A DNA stretch of 64,000 nucleotides, from NCBI RefSeq assembly GCF_910578895.1, contig NZ_CAJTSC010000010.1, forward strand, positions 1-64,000, given 5' to 3'. Positions 9,054 to 18,152 of the stretch are shown piece after piece; the first letter of the stretch is position 1; each line of letters begins with the position of its first letter. The notes under the pieces were generated by a model, which saw nothing but the letters and a program-made list of their open reading frames with translations, was not told the origin of the DNA and searched no databases. The position numbers were made by a program, and so were the translations under genes. The stretch comes from an uncultured Bacteroides sp. (GTDB lineage Bacteria; Bacteroidota; Bacteroidia; Bacteroidales; Bacteroidaceae).

Positions 9054-9941
9054 TTATTTTTTCAGCGTATCAAGGATACCGATGATACGTTCCAACTCTT
9101 CTTCGTTACTGAACGGTATACTGATTTTTCCTTTTCCTTTTTCGGAACACGTCAACTGCACTTTGGTGTTGAAGAAACCGGAAAGCTGTTGCTTCAGCAT
9201 ATTGAACTCCTCGGGCAGTTTGGCGCGTTTGGGGGCAATCTTGCGACCGCCGCTTTTCACGGTTTCCCCTTCGCTCAGGGATTTCACGATTTCCTCCACT
9301 TTGCGTACGGAATATCCCTGCTCCAGTATCTCCTCGAAAACCTTCACTTGCAGTTTGGGGTCGCCCAGCGTAACCAATGCGCGGGCATGCCCCATGTCTA
9401 TCTGCTTGTTTTGCAACCCCATCTGGATGGGGGCGGGCAGCTTGAGCAGGCGCAGGTAGTTGGCAATGGTGGTACGTTTCTTCCCGATGCGTTCGCTGAG
9501 ACGTTCCTGAGTCAGTCCGTATTGTTCCAGCAGGTGCTGGTAGGCAAGGGCTATTTCCACGGAATTCAGGTCTTCGCGTTGTATGTTTTCGATGAGAGCC
9601 ATTTCCATCACATTCTCGTCATCGGCAGTGCGGATGTAGGCGGGGATGCTTGTCAGTCCCGCCATCTGCGAGGCGCGGAAGCGGCGTTCGCCGGCAATAA
9701 TCTGGTATTCGTCGTCGGACAGCTTACGCAGGGTGACAGGCTGGATGATACCAATCTCTGCAATAGAATCGGCAAGCTCCTGCAGCGCTGTCCGGTCGAA
9801 CTCGCGGCGGGGCTGATTGGGGTTGACGGCAATCTTCGACAATTCTATTTCATTGATAGAGGAAGAGCCTTCGGTCTGCACCTCGTCCATAGAGAGCAGG
9901 GCGTCCAGCCCACGTCCTAATGCATTTCTTTTCTGTACCAT
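9054..9941 (-). CDS. parB: Chromosome partitioning protein ParB
   Basis: Centromere-binding CTPase-type protein that loads at parS and works with ParA in origin segregation. The 295 residues show the ParB N-terminal domain with GERRFRASQMAGL (box II) and ENIQREDLN, the helix-turn-helix GLTQERLSERIGKKRTTIANYL, and a C-terminal dimerisation region ending ERIIGILDTLKK. It lies 66 bases after parA. No 16-bp TGTTCCACGTGAAACA-like parS site was found by eye in the window. Confidence 0.95.
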   Translation of the reverse strand: MVQKRNALGRGLDALLSMDEVQTEGSSSINEIELSKIAVNPNQPRREFDRTALQELADSIAEIGIIQPVTLRKLSDDEYQIIAGERRFRASQMAGLTSIPAYIRTADDENVMEMALIENIQREDLNSVEIALAYQHLLEQYGLTQERLSERIGKKRTTIANYLRLLKLPAPIQMGLQNKQIDMGHARALVTLGDPKLQVKVFEEILEQGYSVRKVEEIVKSLSEGETVKSGGRKIAPKRAKLPEEFNMLKQQLSGFFNTKVQLTCSEKGKGKISIPFSNEEELERIIGILDTLKK

Positions 9942-10007
9942 CTGTTTGTTGACTATTTTACGGTTTACTATGTTGTAGGTTTATGATTTTGCCATGCGGG
10001 GCAATCC

Positions 10008-10781
10008 TTATCCTCTCTTTTCGTTGCGCCCGATTACCTCTTTGGCAAGCGCGATGTGGTTCTTGGCACCGGTGGAGTCGGCATCATACAGGATGGTGGG
10101 AAGCCCGTAGCTGGGTGCCTCGCTCAGTTTCACGTTGCGCTGGATAACGGTGCTGAACACCAGTTCCTGGAAGTGGCGTTTCACCTCGTCGTATATCTGG
10201 TTCGCCTGCCGCAGGCGCGAATCATACATCGTCAGCAGGAAACCCTCGATTTCGAGTGCGGGGTTCAGCTTGGACTTGATGATTTTGATGGTGTTCAGCA
10301 GTTTGCTGATACCCTCCAGCGCGAAATATTCCGCCTGTACGGGGATGATGACCGAGTCGGCCGCCGTCAGCGCGTTGATTGTAATCAGTCCCAATGACGG
10401 CGAGCAGTCTATCAAGATATAGTCAAACTCCTCCTTGAGCGGAGCAAGCACTTCTTTCAGTATTTTTTCCCTGTTTTTCAGGTTGAGCATCTCTATCTCG
10501 GCGCCTACCAGGTTGATATGGGAAGAGATTACTTTCAGCGTGTCAATCTCGGTGTCATGAATGGCATCGCGTACGTCAGTGCGGTCTATAATACATTCAT
10601 AGATAGTACAATCCGCCTGCTTGATGTCCACGCCCAGCCCCGACGAGGCATTTGCCTGCGGGTCTGCGTCTACAACGAGCACTCTCTTTTCGAGTGTGGC
10701 AAGAGAAGCCGCGAGGTTTATGGTTGTTGTCGTTTTTCCTACACCACCTTTTTGATTGGCCAAAGCAATTATTTTTCCCAT
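10008..10781 (-). CDS. parA: Chromosome partitioning ATPase ParA (Soj)
   Basis: Cytoplasmic Walker-type ATPase that drives segregation of ParB-bound origins. From MGKIIALANQKGG it has 257 residues, the normal Soj length. It carries the deviant Walker A KGGVGKTTTT, the VVDADPQANASSGLG block and the Walker B region YILIDCSPSLG. An in-frame ATG at 10931 would add 50 residues unlike the family, so it was rejected. It heads the parA-parB-DUF5683-mltD run. Confidence 0.95.
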   Translation of the reverse strand: MGKIIALANQKGGVGKTTTTINLAASLATLEKRVLVVDADPQANASSGLGVDIKQADCTIYECIIDRTDVRDAIHDTEIDTLKVISSHINLVGAEIEMLNLKNREKILKEVLAPLKEEFDYILIDCSPSLGLITINALTAADSVIIPVQAEYFALEGISKLLNTIKIIKSKLNPALEIEGFLLTMYDSRLRQANQIYDEVKRHFQELVFSTVIQRNVKLSEAPSYGLPTILYDADSTGAKNHIALAKEVIGRNEKRG

Positions 10782-10956
10782 AATTTCAGTGTTTATTGGC
10801 AGCGAAATAAGTGATAATTCCGAATAGCACCTACTAAAAAAGAGAAAGATTGCAAAAACGGTTGAAAAGTCGCCTGTTTTGTTAATAACTCCCGGGCGTT
10901 TATTCCGGCTTTTGCCATGAAGATACGCCAAGGTATCCTTTCTCCGTATCGGCTGG

Positions 10957-10964
10957 CAAATATA
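10957..10964 (-). promoter_or_regulatory. -7 promoter box upstream of parA
   Basis: Minus-strand TATATTTG. If used, parA would have a leader of about 165 nt. No other TAnnTTTG box was seen closer to the start. Confidence 0.45.
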
Positions 10965-11064
10965 CGTATTTATCTTGAAATGAAGCGGTTTTTTTATGTC
11001 ACCTTGCGTAAGATTAAGATTTATAAAGTGATTGTGGCGGATTTGTAAAACGGTTGTGTTCCCG

Positions 11065-11541
11065 TCACAACAGCGCCGATACGAACTTCCATATGAAGTA
11101 TCCGCACAGGCTGCATTTCAGCACCGTGCCGAACAGGAAACCCAGCAGCGAGCCCAATCCGGACTTCAGTGCCCGGCGGGTCTCTCCGCCGCCCATGAGT
11201 TCGCCGATGAATGCGCCGAGGAAAGGACCGAGGATGATGCCCCACGGCATGAAGAACAGCCCGATGACGGTTCCTACGAAGCATCCGCGCGTTCCCCAGC
11301 GGGTGCCGCCGATGTACTTGCTGCCCAGCATGGGGACGAAATAGTCGAGCACTTGCACGATGACGACAACCAGCAGCCACAGCAACAATTCGGTGCCGGA
11401 ATATTGCACCTTGTCGGTAAGATGCAGCAGCAATAAGCCTGCATAGGCTACGGGCGGTCCGGGCATCACGGGCAGGAAACAGCCTATCAGTCCGGCTATC
11501 AGGCAAAGGATGCCCATTATAATAAGAATGAAGTCTGGCAT
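11065..11541 (-). CDS. DUF456 domain-containing membrane protein
   Basis: A 158-residue integral membrane protein of unknown function. From MPDFILIIMG it has several hydrophobic helices: LIIMGILCLIAGLIGCFLPV, LLLWLLVVVIVQVL, and glycine-rich GTVIGLFFMPWGIILGPFLGAFIG typical of DUF456. A longer in-frame start at 11643 adds 34 polar residues unlike the family. The gene is transcribed alone. A 650-base repeat-rich gap separates it from surE. Confidence 0.85.
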   Translation of the reverse strand: MPDFILIIMGILCLIAGLIGCFLPVMPGPPVAYAGLLLLHLTDKVQYSGTELLLWLLVVVIVQVLDYFVPMLGSKYIGGTRWGTRGCFVGTVIGLFFMPWGIILGPFLGAFIGELMGGGETRRALKSGLGSLLGFLFGTVLKCSLCGYFIWKFVSALL

Positions 11542-11669
11542 ATCTTTGGGGAATATGGTTTCAAAACGATTTTCTTCGTGGCGTTTCACTTCCGGTGAAA
11601 GCCCTATCCGGGTGCAATATAATGCTTTTTCTGCAAATGGCAAAACCCAGTGTCCTGAAGCGGGGGTAC

Positions 11670-11739
11670 AGCTTTTTCATTTGCAGGAGTTAAAGGGGGG
11701 ATTAGGAGTTATCTCCCTTCGGGAGAGGAGTTAAAAGCC
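11670..11739 (+). repeat. Element A, left-end fragment
   Basis: GCTTTTTCATTTGCAGGAGT followed by GGAGTTA-type units and the small palindrome CTCCCTTCGGGAG. It matches the left terminus of element A (best copy 44425-44623). No right end is seen at this site. Confidence 0.6.
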
Positions 11740-11775
11740 GGCAGTTGCCCCAGGGAACACGACCGGAGAGACCGC

Positions 11776-11845
11776 GCAAACAGACAGGTGCAAACAGACA
11801 GGCGGAAGCGGACTAACGGAAACGGATCAACGGAAACGGAGCGAT
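11776..11845 (+). repeat. 14-bp tandem repeat, five units
   Basis: Five consecutive 14-base units: GCAAACAGACAGGT, GCAAACAGACAGGC, GGAAGCGGACTAAC, GGAAACGGATCAAC, GGAAACGGAGCGAT. The period is exact although the sequence drifts. It is noncoding. Confidence 0.8.
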
Positions 11846-11946
11846 GAAGAACAAACGGATAAGAACAGCCCGGCGAAATATTCCCGCCGGATGCTTATTA
11901 TCAGCGATATACGAGTGCCAACCGTTTTCTGCATGGTGGAACTCTA

Positions 11947-12008
11947 TTCCCAGTTAACTGGAAACGCATTCCCACCGAATTGGAACTACGTTCCCAATTA
12001 ACTGGGAA
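11947..12008. repeat. 22-bp-period array of TTCCC...GGAA palindromes
   Basis: Three imperfect palindromes start at 11947, 11969 and 11991, exactly 22 bp apart: TTCCCAGTTAACTGGAA, TTCCCACCGAATTGGAA, TTCCCAATTAACTGGGAA. The spacers ACGCA and CTACG are unrelated. A second array of the same design lies at 44270-44353. Confidence 0.85.
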
Positions 12009-12036
12009 CATCTGGGGAAAAAGAAGCTGGCAGTTA

Positions 12037-12120
12037 CGGGGTTTTCATTTACGGGATTTATCAGGAGTCAGAGGAAGAAGGGGGTAACTCCTCCGGCTCC
12101 TGTAAATGAAAGAGCCGTGA
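12037..12120. repeat. Element A, short copy
   Basis: GGTTTTCATTTACGGGA at the left and TCCTGTAAATGAAAGAGCCG at the right form the terminal inverted repeat. The arms contain GGAGTCAGAGGA and TAACTCCTCCGGCTCC. The conserved apical loop of the long copies is missing. Confidence 0.65.
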
Positions 12121-12171
12121 CCTCTGCCAAATATTATCCATGCCCCGCACTGATATATGGTTCTCTTTTGC

Positions 12172-12179
12172 TAAATTTG
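12172..12179 (+). promoter_or_regulatory. -7 promoter box of surE
   Basis: TAAATTTG, with 17 bases between the box and the chosen ATG. It supports the start at 12197 over an upstream in-frame ATG at 12140 that would precede the promoter. Confidence 0.65.
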
Positions 12180-12196
12180 TAGCAAATTTAAGAAGC

Positions 12197-12976
12197 ATGG
12201 AATATCAGAGACCTTTAATATTGATTTCCAACGACGACGGTGTCGTTGCGAAAGGAATCGGCGAGTTAATCAAGTTTCTCCGTCCGCTGGGCGAGATAGT
12301 GGTCATGGCGCCCGATGCGCCACGCTCGGGCAGTGCATGCGCGCTGACCGTGACAGAGCCTATCCGCTATCAGCTGGTGCGCAAGGATGTGGGGCTGACG
12401 GTCTACAAATGTTCGGGCACGCCTGCCGACTGCATCAAACTGGCTTTTCATACGGTGCTCGACCGCAAGCCCGACCTCGTGGTGGGCGGCATCAATCATG
12501 GCGACAACTCTTCTGTCAATGTGCACTATTCCGGCACGATGGGTGTCGTCATCGAGGGTTGCCTGAAGGGTGTCCCCGCTATCGGCTTTTCGTTGTGCAG
12601 CCACGAGCCGGATGCGGACTTCGAACCGGCAGGCGGCTATATCCGCGAGATAGCCCGCCGGGTGTTGGAGAAAGGGTTGCCGCCACTCACTTGCCTGAAT
12701 GTCAACTTCCCCGATACGAAAGAGCTGAAAGGGGTGAAAATCTGCGAACAGGCAAAAGGGCAGTGGGTCAACGAGTGGGAGAACTTTGCCCACAGAGGTG
12801 GTGCGCATTATTACTGGCTGACCGGAGAGTTTGAAGCATCGGAGGAAGGGAATGAAAAGAGCGACCGCCGGGCGCTTGACGATGGCTATGTGGCAATTAC
12901 CCCGACCACGGTAGATGTCACCGCGTATGGCCTGATAGATGAATTAAAGACTTGGTTCCCAATTCCTAATTCCTAA
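12197..12976 (+). CDS. surE: 5'/3'-nucleotidase SurE
   Basis: Metal-dependent phosphatase acting on nucleoside monophosphates. The 259 residues open with MEYQRPLILISNDDG, the family's metal-binding aspartate pair, followed by PRSGSACALT and GGINHGDNSSVNVHYSGT. The last residues (FPIPNS) are encoded by a heptamer repeat that runs through the stop codon, so the native C-terminus may have been altered by the repeat. It probably forms an operon with lpxB 26 bases downstream. Confidence 0.95.
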   Translation: MEYQRPLILISNDDGVVAKGIGELIKFLRPLGEIVVMAPDAPRSGSACALTVTEPIRYQLVRKDVGLTVYKCSGTPADCIKLAFHTVLDRKPDLVVGGINHGDNSSVNVHYSGTMGVVIEGCLKGVPAIGFSLCSHEPDADFEPAGGYIREIARRVLEKGLPPLTCLNVNFPDTKELKGVKICEQAKGQWVNEWENFAHRGGAHYYWLTGEFEASEEGNEKSDRRALDDGYVAITPTTVDVTAYGLIDELKTWFPIPNS

Positions 12977-12998
12977 TTCTCAATTCCCAATTCCCAAT
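12957..12998 (+). repeat. Heptamer array, six units, across the surE stop
   Basis: TCCCAAT, TCCTAAT, TCCTAAT, TCTCAAT, TCCCAAT, TCCCAAT follow one another without gaps. The array covers the surE stop codon and ends five bases before the lpxB ATG, so it occupies the ribosome-binding region of lpxB. Confidence 0.85.
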
Positions 12999-13002
12999 AA
13001 AT

Positions 13003-14151
13003 ATGAAGTATTATCTGATTGTCGGCGAGGCATCCGGCGACCTGCACGCATCGCACCTGATGAGCGCCTTGAAGGCGGAAGACCCGCAAGCGGAGTTCCG
13101 CTTCTTCGGCGGCGACCTGATGGCGGCTGTAGGCGGGACGTTGGTGAAGCATTATAAAGAACTGGCATACATGGGTTTTGTGCCTGTGTTGTTGCATCTG
13201 CGCACTATTTTTGCTAATATGAAGCGGTGCAAGGAAGACATTGCAGGCTGGAAACCCGATGTGCTTATCCTGGTGGACTATCCGGGATTCAATCTGAATA
13301 TAGCCCGGTTTGTCCATGCCCGTACGCAAATCCCGGTGTATTATTATATCTCTCCCAAGATATGGGCGTGGAAGGAGTATCGCATCAAGAATATCAAGCG
13401 GGATGTGGACGAGTTGTTTTCCATCCTTCCGTTTGAAGTGGAGTTCTTTGAGGGCAAGCACCGTTATCCCATACATTATGTGGGTAATCCTACGATGGAC
13501 GAGGTTAGCGCATTTCAGGCTGCCTGTTCGGAAACGTGGGATGAGTTCCGGCAGGCTAACGGGCTTTCCGCAAAGCCTGTCATCGCCCTGTTGGCGGGCA
13601 GCCGCAAGCAGGAAATCAAGGACAATTTGCCGGACATGATTCGGGCGGCTGCTGCATTCCCCGATTACCAGCTGGTGCTCGCGGGGGCGCCGGGCATTGC
13701 TCCGGAGTATTACGAGGGGTATCTGGGCGGTTCGGATGTGAAGATAATCTTCAACCGTACTTTCTCCTTGCTCAGGCATGCGGATGCGGCGCTGGTTACT
13801 TCGGGCACTGCAACGCTGGAGACGGCACTCTTCCGGGTGCCGCAGGCGGTGTGCTATCATACGCCGATAGGAAAGGTCATCGCTTTCCTGAAGCGGCATG
13901 TGCTGAAGGTGAAGTACATCTCGTTGGTCAACCTGATTGCCGATCGCGAAGTCGTGAAGGAGCTGGTTGCCGACACCATGACGGTGGAGCGGATACGGGC
14001 GGAGCTTCAACGCATCCTGCATGATGAGGCATACCGCCGGCAGATGCTCGACGGCTACGAATACATGGCATCCCGCCTGGGCGAGCCGGGAGCGCCTGCG
14101 TGTGCGGCACGCAAGATGGTAGCTTTGCTTAAAGAGCGTTTTAAAAAGTAG
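13003..14151 (+). CDS. lpxB: Lipid-A-disaccharide synthase
   Basis: Peripheral inner-membrane glycosyltransferase (GT19) that condenses UDP-diacylglucosamine with lipid X in lipid A synthesis. At 382 residues it is full length. Family motifs are VGEASGDLHASHL at the N-terminus, YYISPKIWAWKEYRIK, LLAGSRKQEIKDNLP and TSGTATLETALFRVPQAVCY. It is coupled to surE by a 26-base gap filled by a heptamer array. A weak terminator follows. Confidence 0.96.
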   Translation: MKYYLIVGEASGDLHASHLMSALKAEDPQAEFRFFGGDLMAAVGGTLVKHYKELAYMGFVPVLLHLRTIFANMKRCKEDIAGWKPDVLILVDYPGFNLNIARFVHARTQIPVYYYISPKIWAWKEYRIKNIKRDVDELFSILPFEVEFFEGKHRYPIHYVGNPTMDEVSAFQAACSETWDEFRQANGLSAKPVIALLAGSRKQEIKDNLPDMIRAAAAFPDYQLVLAGAPGIAPEYYEGYLGGSDVKIIFNRTFSLLRHADAALVTSGTATLETALFRVPQAVCYHTPIGKVIAFLKRHVLKVKYISLVNLIADREVVKELVADTMTVERIRAELQRILHDEAYRRQMLDGYEYMASRLGEPGAPACAARKMVALLKERFKK

Positions 14152-14181
14152 GATGATATTTAATTTCTTGTTAAAAGCGAT

Positions 14182-14213
14182 AAGGCCGGTGCAGTAAATG
14201 CCCGGCTTTTGTA
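14182..14213 (+). terminator. Probable terminator of surE-lpxB
   Basis: AAGGCCGG at 14182-14189 pairs, with one bulged G, with CCCGGCTT at 14201-14208, and TTTTG follows. Confidence 0.55.
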
Positions 14214-14248
14214 TTTTCTATACAGAAACAAACGAAAGAACTTTAAGT

Positions 14249-14992
14249 ATGAAAAAGCTACATTGGTTATTTATGGCGGTATGTTTGGCAGTGGTGCCTT
14301 TGCTGCAATCTTGTGATGATAAAGACGGGTATTCGGTGGGTGATTTCACTCCGCCGCTGTGGGCTACGGTGCGCGTCACCGGAAACGCCTTTTATCTGGA
14401 CTGTGATGTTTGGGGGACGCTTTGGCCTGTGAATACGGATTTGGGGTGGTACGAACCGGTCGACGGGCAGCGTGTGATTACTGTGTTCAATCCTTTGTCC
14501 GATGGCTTTCAGGGTTACGACCATGCCGTGAAACTGCTGCGCCTGCAAGAGGTGCTGACCAAAGAGGTGGAGACACTGACCCCCGAGACCGAGGAGGAGT
14601 TTGGCGACGACCCTGTTTCGATTTTTAAAGGGGACATCGGCATCAGCGGCGGATATATGAATGTCATTTTCCTGCAGGACCTGCCTGCCAAGACGAAGCA
14701 TCGCATCAGCCTTGTGCGCCCGCAGGATGATGCGGAACTGTACGGGGAAGACGGTTACATACATCTGGAACTCCGTTACAATGCCTATGATGATTTGACG
14801 GGGCGGCACAGCTTCGGCGCGGTGTCCTACAATCTGAACAGCCTTGACGTGACGGACGAAACGAAAGGCATCAAGCTGAAGATTAATTCGGAAGTGAACG
14901 GTGAGGTGGAATTGACGTTCGACCTTGTGGTGTCCGATGATAGTGACAAGAATATGCAGGAACTTGACCTGTCGAAGATGCAGTTGAAGTAA
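14249..14992 (+). CDS. NigD-like lipoprotein
   Basis: A 247-residue surface or periplasmic lipoprotein of unknown biochemical function. The signal peptide MKKLHWLFMAVCLAVVPLLQ is followed by the lipobox cysteine SC and acidic DDKDGYS, a pattern typical of exported Bacteroides lipoproteins. The N-terminal part (SVGDFTPPLWATVRV) resembles the NigD OB-fold domain and the rest is a beta-rich C-terminal domain. The start at 14249 gives the signal peptide directly, while an upstream ATG at 14198 overlaps the lpxB terminator. It converges on cdsA across a long hairpin. Confidence 0.82.
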   Translation: MKKLHWLFMAVCLAVVPLLQSCDDKDGYSVGDFTPPLWATVRVTGNAFYLDCDVWGTLWPVNTDLGWYEPVDGQRVITVFNPLSDGFQGYDHAVKLLRLQEVLTKEVETLTPETEEEFGDDPVSIFKGDIGISGGYMNVIFLQDLPAKTKHRISLVRPQDDAELYGEDGYIHLELRYNAYDDLTGRHSFGAVSYNLNSLDVTDETKGIKLKINSEVNGEVELTFDLVVSDDSDKNMQELDLSKMQLK

Positions 14993-15101
14993 AGGGTCGC
15001 TATGCCGTATGCATAAAAGAGGCTGTATCAAGATGGAATAGCCCCGTCGGAATATCCCGGTTTATGAGAAAGAGGAACATTTACGGAATGCCCCTCTTTA
15101 T

Positions 15102-15166
15102 ACGCGACTGACGCGGACAACACGGATTGGATGAAGAAAAATCTGCGTTGTCCGCGTCATTCGCGT
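15102..15166. repeat. Long perfect hairpin between convergent genes
   Basis: GACGCGGACAAC (15110-15121) pairs perfectly with GTTGTCCGCGTC (15147-15158), and ACGCGA (15102-15107) with TCGCGT (15161-15166). Only a 2-nt internal mismatch separates the two stems. It sits between the NigD-like gene and cdsA and could end transcription from both sides, though it lacks a clear T-run. Confidence 0.7.
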
Positions 15167-15209
15167 TTAAACAATGTTCTGATATATGGGTTTGTTCAAT
15201 GTTTCCTTG

Positions 15210-16049
15210 TCAAATCATCGTCACGGCATACAGATAGACCACTGCTGCGGGAATTGCCATTAGCGCACTGTCGAAACGGTCCAGCATCCCGCCATGTCCC
15301 GGAAGGATATTGCCGGAGTCTTTAATGCCCAGTTGGCGCTTCATCAGCGATTCGGTCAGGTCGCCCCAAGTGCCGAAGATGACTACGACGACTGCCAGTC
15401 CCGCCCATTGCCACGTCGTTATGAACGGGAAGAAACGGGCGAATGCAAAGGACGATGCAATGGAGAATACCGCTCCGCCTATGCTGCCTTCCCAGGATTT
15501 CTTGGGGGAAATCCGCTCGAACAGGCGGTGCTTGCCTATCAAAGAGCCTACGCAATAGGCACCCGTATCGCTCAGCCAGATAAATACGAAGATGGAAAGC
15601 GGCAGGATGGGGTTGTAGGACACACTGCTTGTCTCCGGCGAGTTCTGGAAGGCAAGCACATTCAGCAGCGCGAAAGGCAGTGCCACGTACAACTGGCTCA
15701 GCATGGTGTATGCCCAGTTGCCGATGGGGTTTGCCTTTTTCAGATACAGCTCCGTAATCATCAGATAGAGTAACAGCCCCAAGTAGGGGAGAAACACGCG
15801 CGCATCGATGGCGGATGTGCAAAAGCCCATGAGTGCAAGGAACAGGTAGGCTCCGCCCAAAGCGGTAATGGTTTTGTTGATGCCGACCTCGCCGCCCTTG
15901 TTTACCAGGTGGGCGAATTCATGCACGCTCAATGCGCCGATGATGGTGAACAGGATGCCGAATGAGAGGGGGCTGTAAAGAATACAGCCCACCAGTACGG
16001 CTACAAATAGTGCACCTGTGATAGCACGTTGTATGAAATTATTCTTCAA
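15210..16049 (-). CDS. cdsA: Phosphatidate cytidylyltransferase
   Basis: Integral membrane enzyme that makes CDP-diacylglycerol from phosphatidate and CTP, the branch point of phospholipid synthesis. The 279 residues contain about eight hydrophobic segments. The C-terminal CDS signature is complete: SLMKRQLGIKD, GHGGMLDRFDS. It is the last gene of the rsfS-ftsH-cdsA run, 12 bases after ftsH. Confidence 0.95.
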   Translation of the reverse strand: MKNNFIQRAITGALFVAVLVGCILYSPLSFGILFTIIGALSVHEFAHLVNKGGEVGINKTITALGGAYLFLALMGFCTSAIDARVFLPYLGLLLYLMITELYLKKANPIGNWAYTMLSQLYVALPFALLNVLAFQNSPETSSVSYNPILPLSIFVFIWLSDTGAYCVGSLIGKHRLFERISPKKSWEGSIGGAVFSIASSFAFARFFPFITTWQWAGLAVVVVIFGTWGDLTESLMKRQLGIKDSGNILPGHGGMLDRFDSALMAIPAAVVYLYAVTMI

Positions 16050-16061
16050 GGTCTTTTCGTT

Positions 16062-18143
16062 TTAATGATTGGATTCGGTTGTATCGGAAGCTTCCGCGTT
16101 ATTGGTCGATACAGTGTCTTTGGCAACTTCCGTGTTATGCTCCCCTTCTTCTTTCACCTCTTTTTCCGCCTCCTGTGCCTTGACGGCTTCTTTTTCTTCG
16201 GCCTCTTTCAGCTCATTGGAGATTTTGCCGGCGCTGATGATTTCTTCGGAACGGGAAGCCCACGGGCGTTTGCCGAAAATCTCTTCCACATCTTCCGCAA
16301 AAATCACTTCCTTGTCTATCAGCAGTTGTGCCAGTTTGTTGTGGTTGTCCTTGTTGTCGGAGAGTATCTGCTTGGCACGTTCGTACTGCTCGTTTATCAT
16401 GCGCTTCACTTCCTCGTCAATCAGTTCGGCGGTTTTCTCGCTGTACGGACGGTTGAAGGAGTATTCGTCGTTGTTGTAATAGCAGAGGTTCGGCAGTTTG
16501 TCGCTCATGCCCAAGTAGGCAATCATGCCGTATGCCTGCTTGGTGACACGTTCAAGGTCATTCATCGCGCCGGTCGAGATTTTTCCGATAAACAAATCCT
16601 CTGCGGCGCGTCCGCCCAAGGTGGCGCACATTTCGTCCAGCATCTGCTCTTTGGTGGTAATCTGGCGCTCTTCGGGCAGATACCAGGCGGCACCCAGCGC
16701 ACGTCCGCGCGGAACGATTGTTACCTTAATCAGCGGGTTGGCATGCTCCAGCAGCCATGAGATACTGGCATGTCCCGCTTCGTGTATGGCGATGGAGCGG
16801 CGCTCCTCTTCCGTCGTGATTTTGGTTTTCTTCTCCAGACCGCCTACGATACGGTCCACCGCATCCAGGAAGTCTTGTTTTTCTACGAACTTCTTCCCGT
16901 GGCGGGCGGCAATCAGGGCGGCTTCGTTGCAGACATTGGCGATGTCGGCTCCGGAGAAGCCCGGGGTCTGGCGTGCCAATAATTCCACGTCTACCGTATT
17001 GTCTATCTTGATGGGGCGCAGGTGCACGCCGAAGACTTCTTTGCGTTCGTTCAGGTCCGGCAAGTCCACGTGTATCTGGCGGTCGAAGCGTCCGGCGCGC
17101 AGCAATGCTTTATCCAGAACGTCTACACGGTTGGTTGCGGCAAGGATAATGACACCGCTGTTGGAGCCGAAACCGTCCATTTCGGTCAGTAGCTGGTTCA
17201 GGGTGTTTTCGCGTTCGTCGTTGCCACCCATAGCGGCGGCTTTGGCACGTGCGCGTCCCACTGCGTCGATTTCGTCGATGAATACAATGCAAGGCGCTTT
17301 CTCTTTCGCCTGGCGGAACAGGTCGCGGACGCGGGAAGCGCCTACGCCGACAAACATTTCCACAAAGTCGGAACCTGCCAGCGAGAAGAAGGGTACGTTG
17401 GCTTCTCCCGCCACCGCCTTTGCCAGCAACGTCTTACCGGTTCCCGGAGGACCTACGAGCAATGCTCCCTTGGGTATCTTGCCGCCCAGGTCTGTATATT
17501 TTTGCGGCTCTTTCAGGAACTCTACGATTTCCTCTACCTCCTGTTTGGCTCCTGCAAGCCCTGCCACATCCTTGAAGGTTATTTTCACCGGAGAGTTCTT
17601 TTCGAACAGCTGTGCCTTGGATTTGCCTACGTTGAAGATGCCGCTGCCGCCACCCATGCCGCCGCCACCGCTCCAGCGGCGGGACAGGAATATCCAAAAG
17701 CCTATAAGGAATGCGAACGGCAATATCTGCCAGAGGATTGCGCCGAAGTAGTTGCGCTTCTTTTCGTAGTTGATGGAGCCGTCAAAGCGTGTCTCGTCCT
17801 TCTCTTTCTGCAGGAAGTCGCCCAGGCTCTCGCGCGAGGGGGCTTCCGTTGTAATCAAGGGGTTCTTGCCTACGCGGCCGGAGTCCGCTTTGAATACATC
17901 GGGCACGTATTGCGGCTTGACGTATGCCTCTACGGAGTTGTCGTCATAACCGGTCACCTTGCTTATGTAGCCGTTGCGCACATACTCCTGAAATTCATCG
18001 TAAGGGATGCTTTTGTTGGCGGCGCCGTCTTCGTTGGCGAGGTACAGTCCCAACAGCATCATGGCTATAATCATATACAACCAGTTCAGGTTGAACTTGG
18101 GCATATTGGTTTTAGCAGGTTTTTTATTGGTATTATTGTCCAT
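16062..18143 (-). CDS. ftsH: ATP-dependent zinc metalloprotease FtsH
   Basis: Inner-membrane AAA+ protease for quality control of membrane and short-lived cytoplasmic proteins. The 693 residues comprise TM1 (FNLNWLYMIIAMMLLGLYLA), a periplasmic domain, TM2 (LPFAFLIGFWIFLSR), then the AAA module with Walker A GPPGTGKTLLAK, Walker B CIVFIDEIDAVG and the SRH TNRVDVLDKALLRAGRFDR. The protease zinc site is HEAGH. A long Glu/Lys/Ala-rich tail closes the protein. It lies 9 bases after rsfS. Confidence 0.97.
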   Translation of the reverse strand: MDNNTNKKPAKTNMPKFNLNWLYMIIAMMLLGLYLANEDGAANKSIPYDEFQEYVRNGYISKVTGYDDNSVEAYVKPQYVPDVFKADSGRVGKNPLITTEAPSRESLGDFLQKEKDETRFDGSINYEKKRNYFGAILWQILPFAFLIGFWIFLSRRWSGGGGMGGGSGIFNVGKSKAQLFEKNSPVKITFKDVAGLAGAKQEVEEIVEFLKEPQKYTDLGGKIPKGALLVGPPGTGKTLLAKAVAGEANVPFFSLAGSDFVEMFVGVGASRVRDLFRQAKEKAPCIVFIDEIDAVGRARAKAAAMGGNDERENTLNQLLTEMDGFGSNSGVIILAATNRVDVLDKALLRAGRFDRQIHVDLPDLNERKEVFGVHLRPIKIDNTVDVELLARQTPGFSGADIANVCNEAALIAARHGKKFVEKQDFLDAVDRIVGGLEKKTKITTEEERRSIAIHEAGHASISWLLEHANPLIKVTIVPRGRALGAAWYLPEERQITTKEQMLDEMCATLGGRAAEDLFIGKISTGAMNDLERVTKQAYGMIAYLGMSDKLPNLCYYNNDEYSFNRPYSEKTAELIDEEVKRMINEQYERAKQILSDNKDNHNKLAQLLIDKEVIFAEDVEEIFGKRPWASRSEEIISAGKISNELKEAEEKEAVKAQEAEKEVKEEGEHNTEVAKDTVSTNNAEASDTTESNH

Positions 18144-18152
18144 AAGTCTAAA

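Noticed and set aside
16525..17751. 408-codon open frame opposite ftsH
   Set aside because: It is antisense to a clear FtsH sequence, Ser/Arg-rich, with no recognisable domain; a reading-frame shadow of a GC-rich gene.
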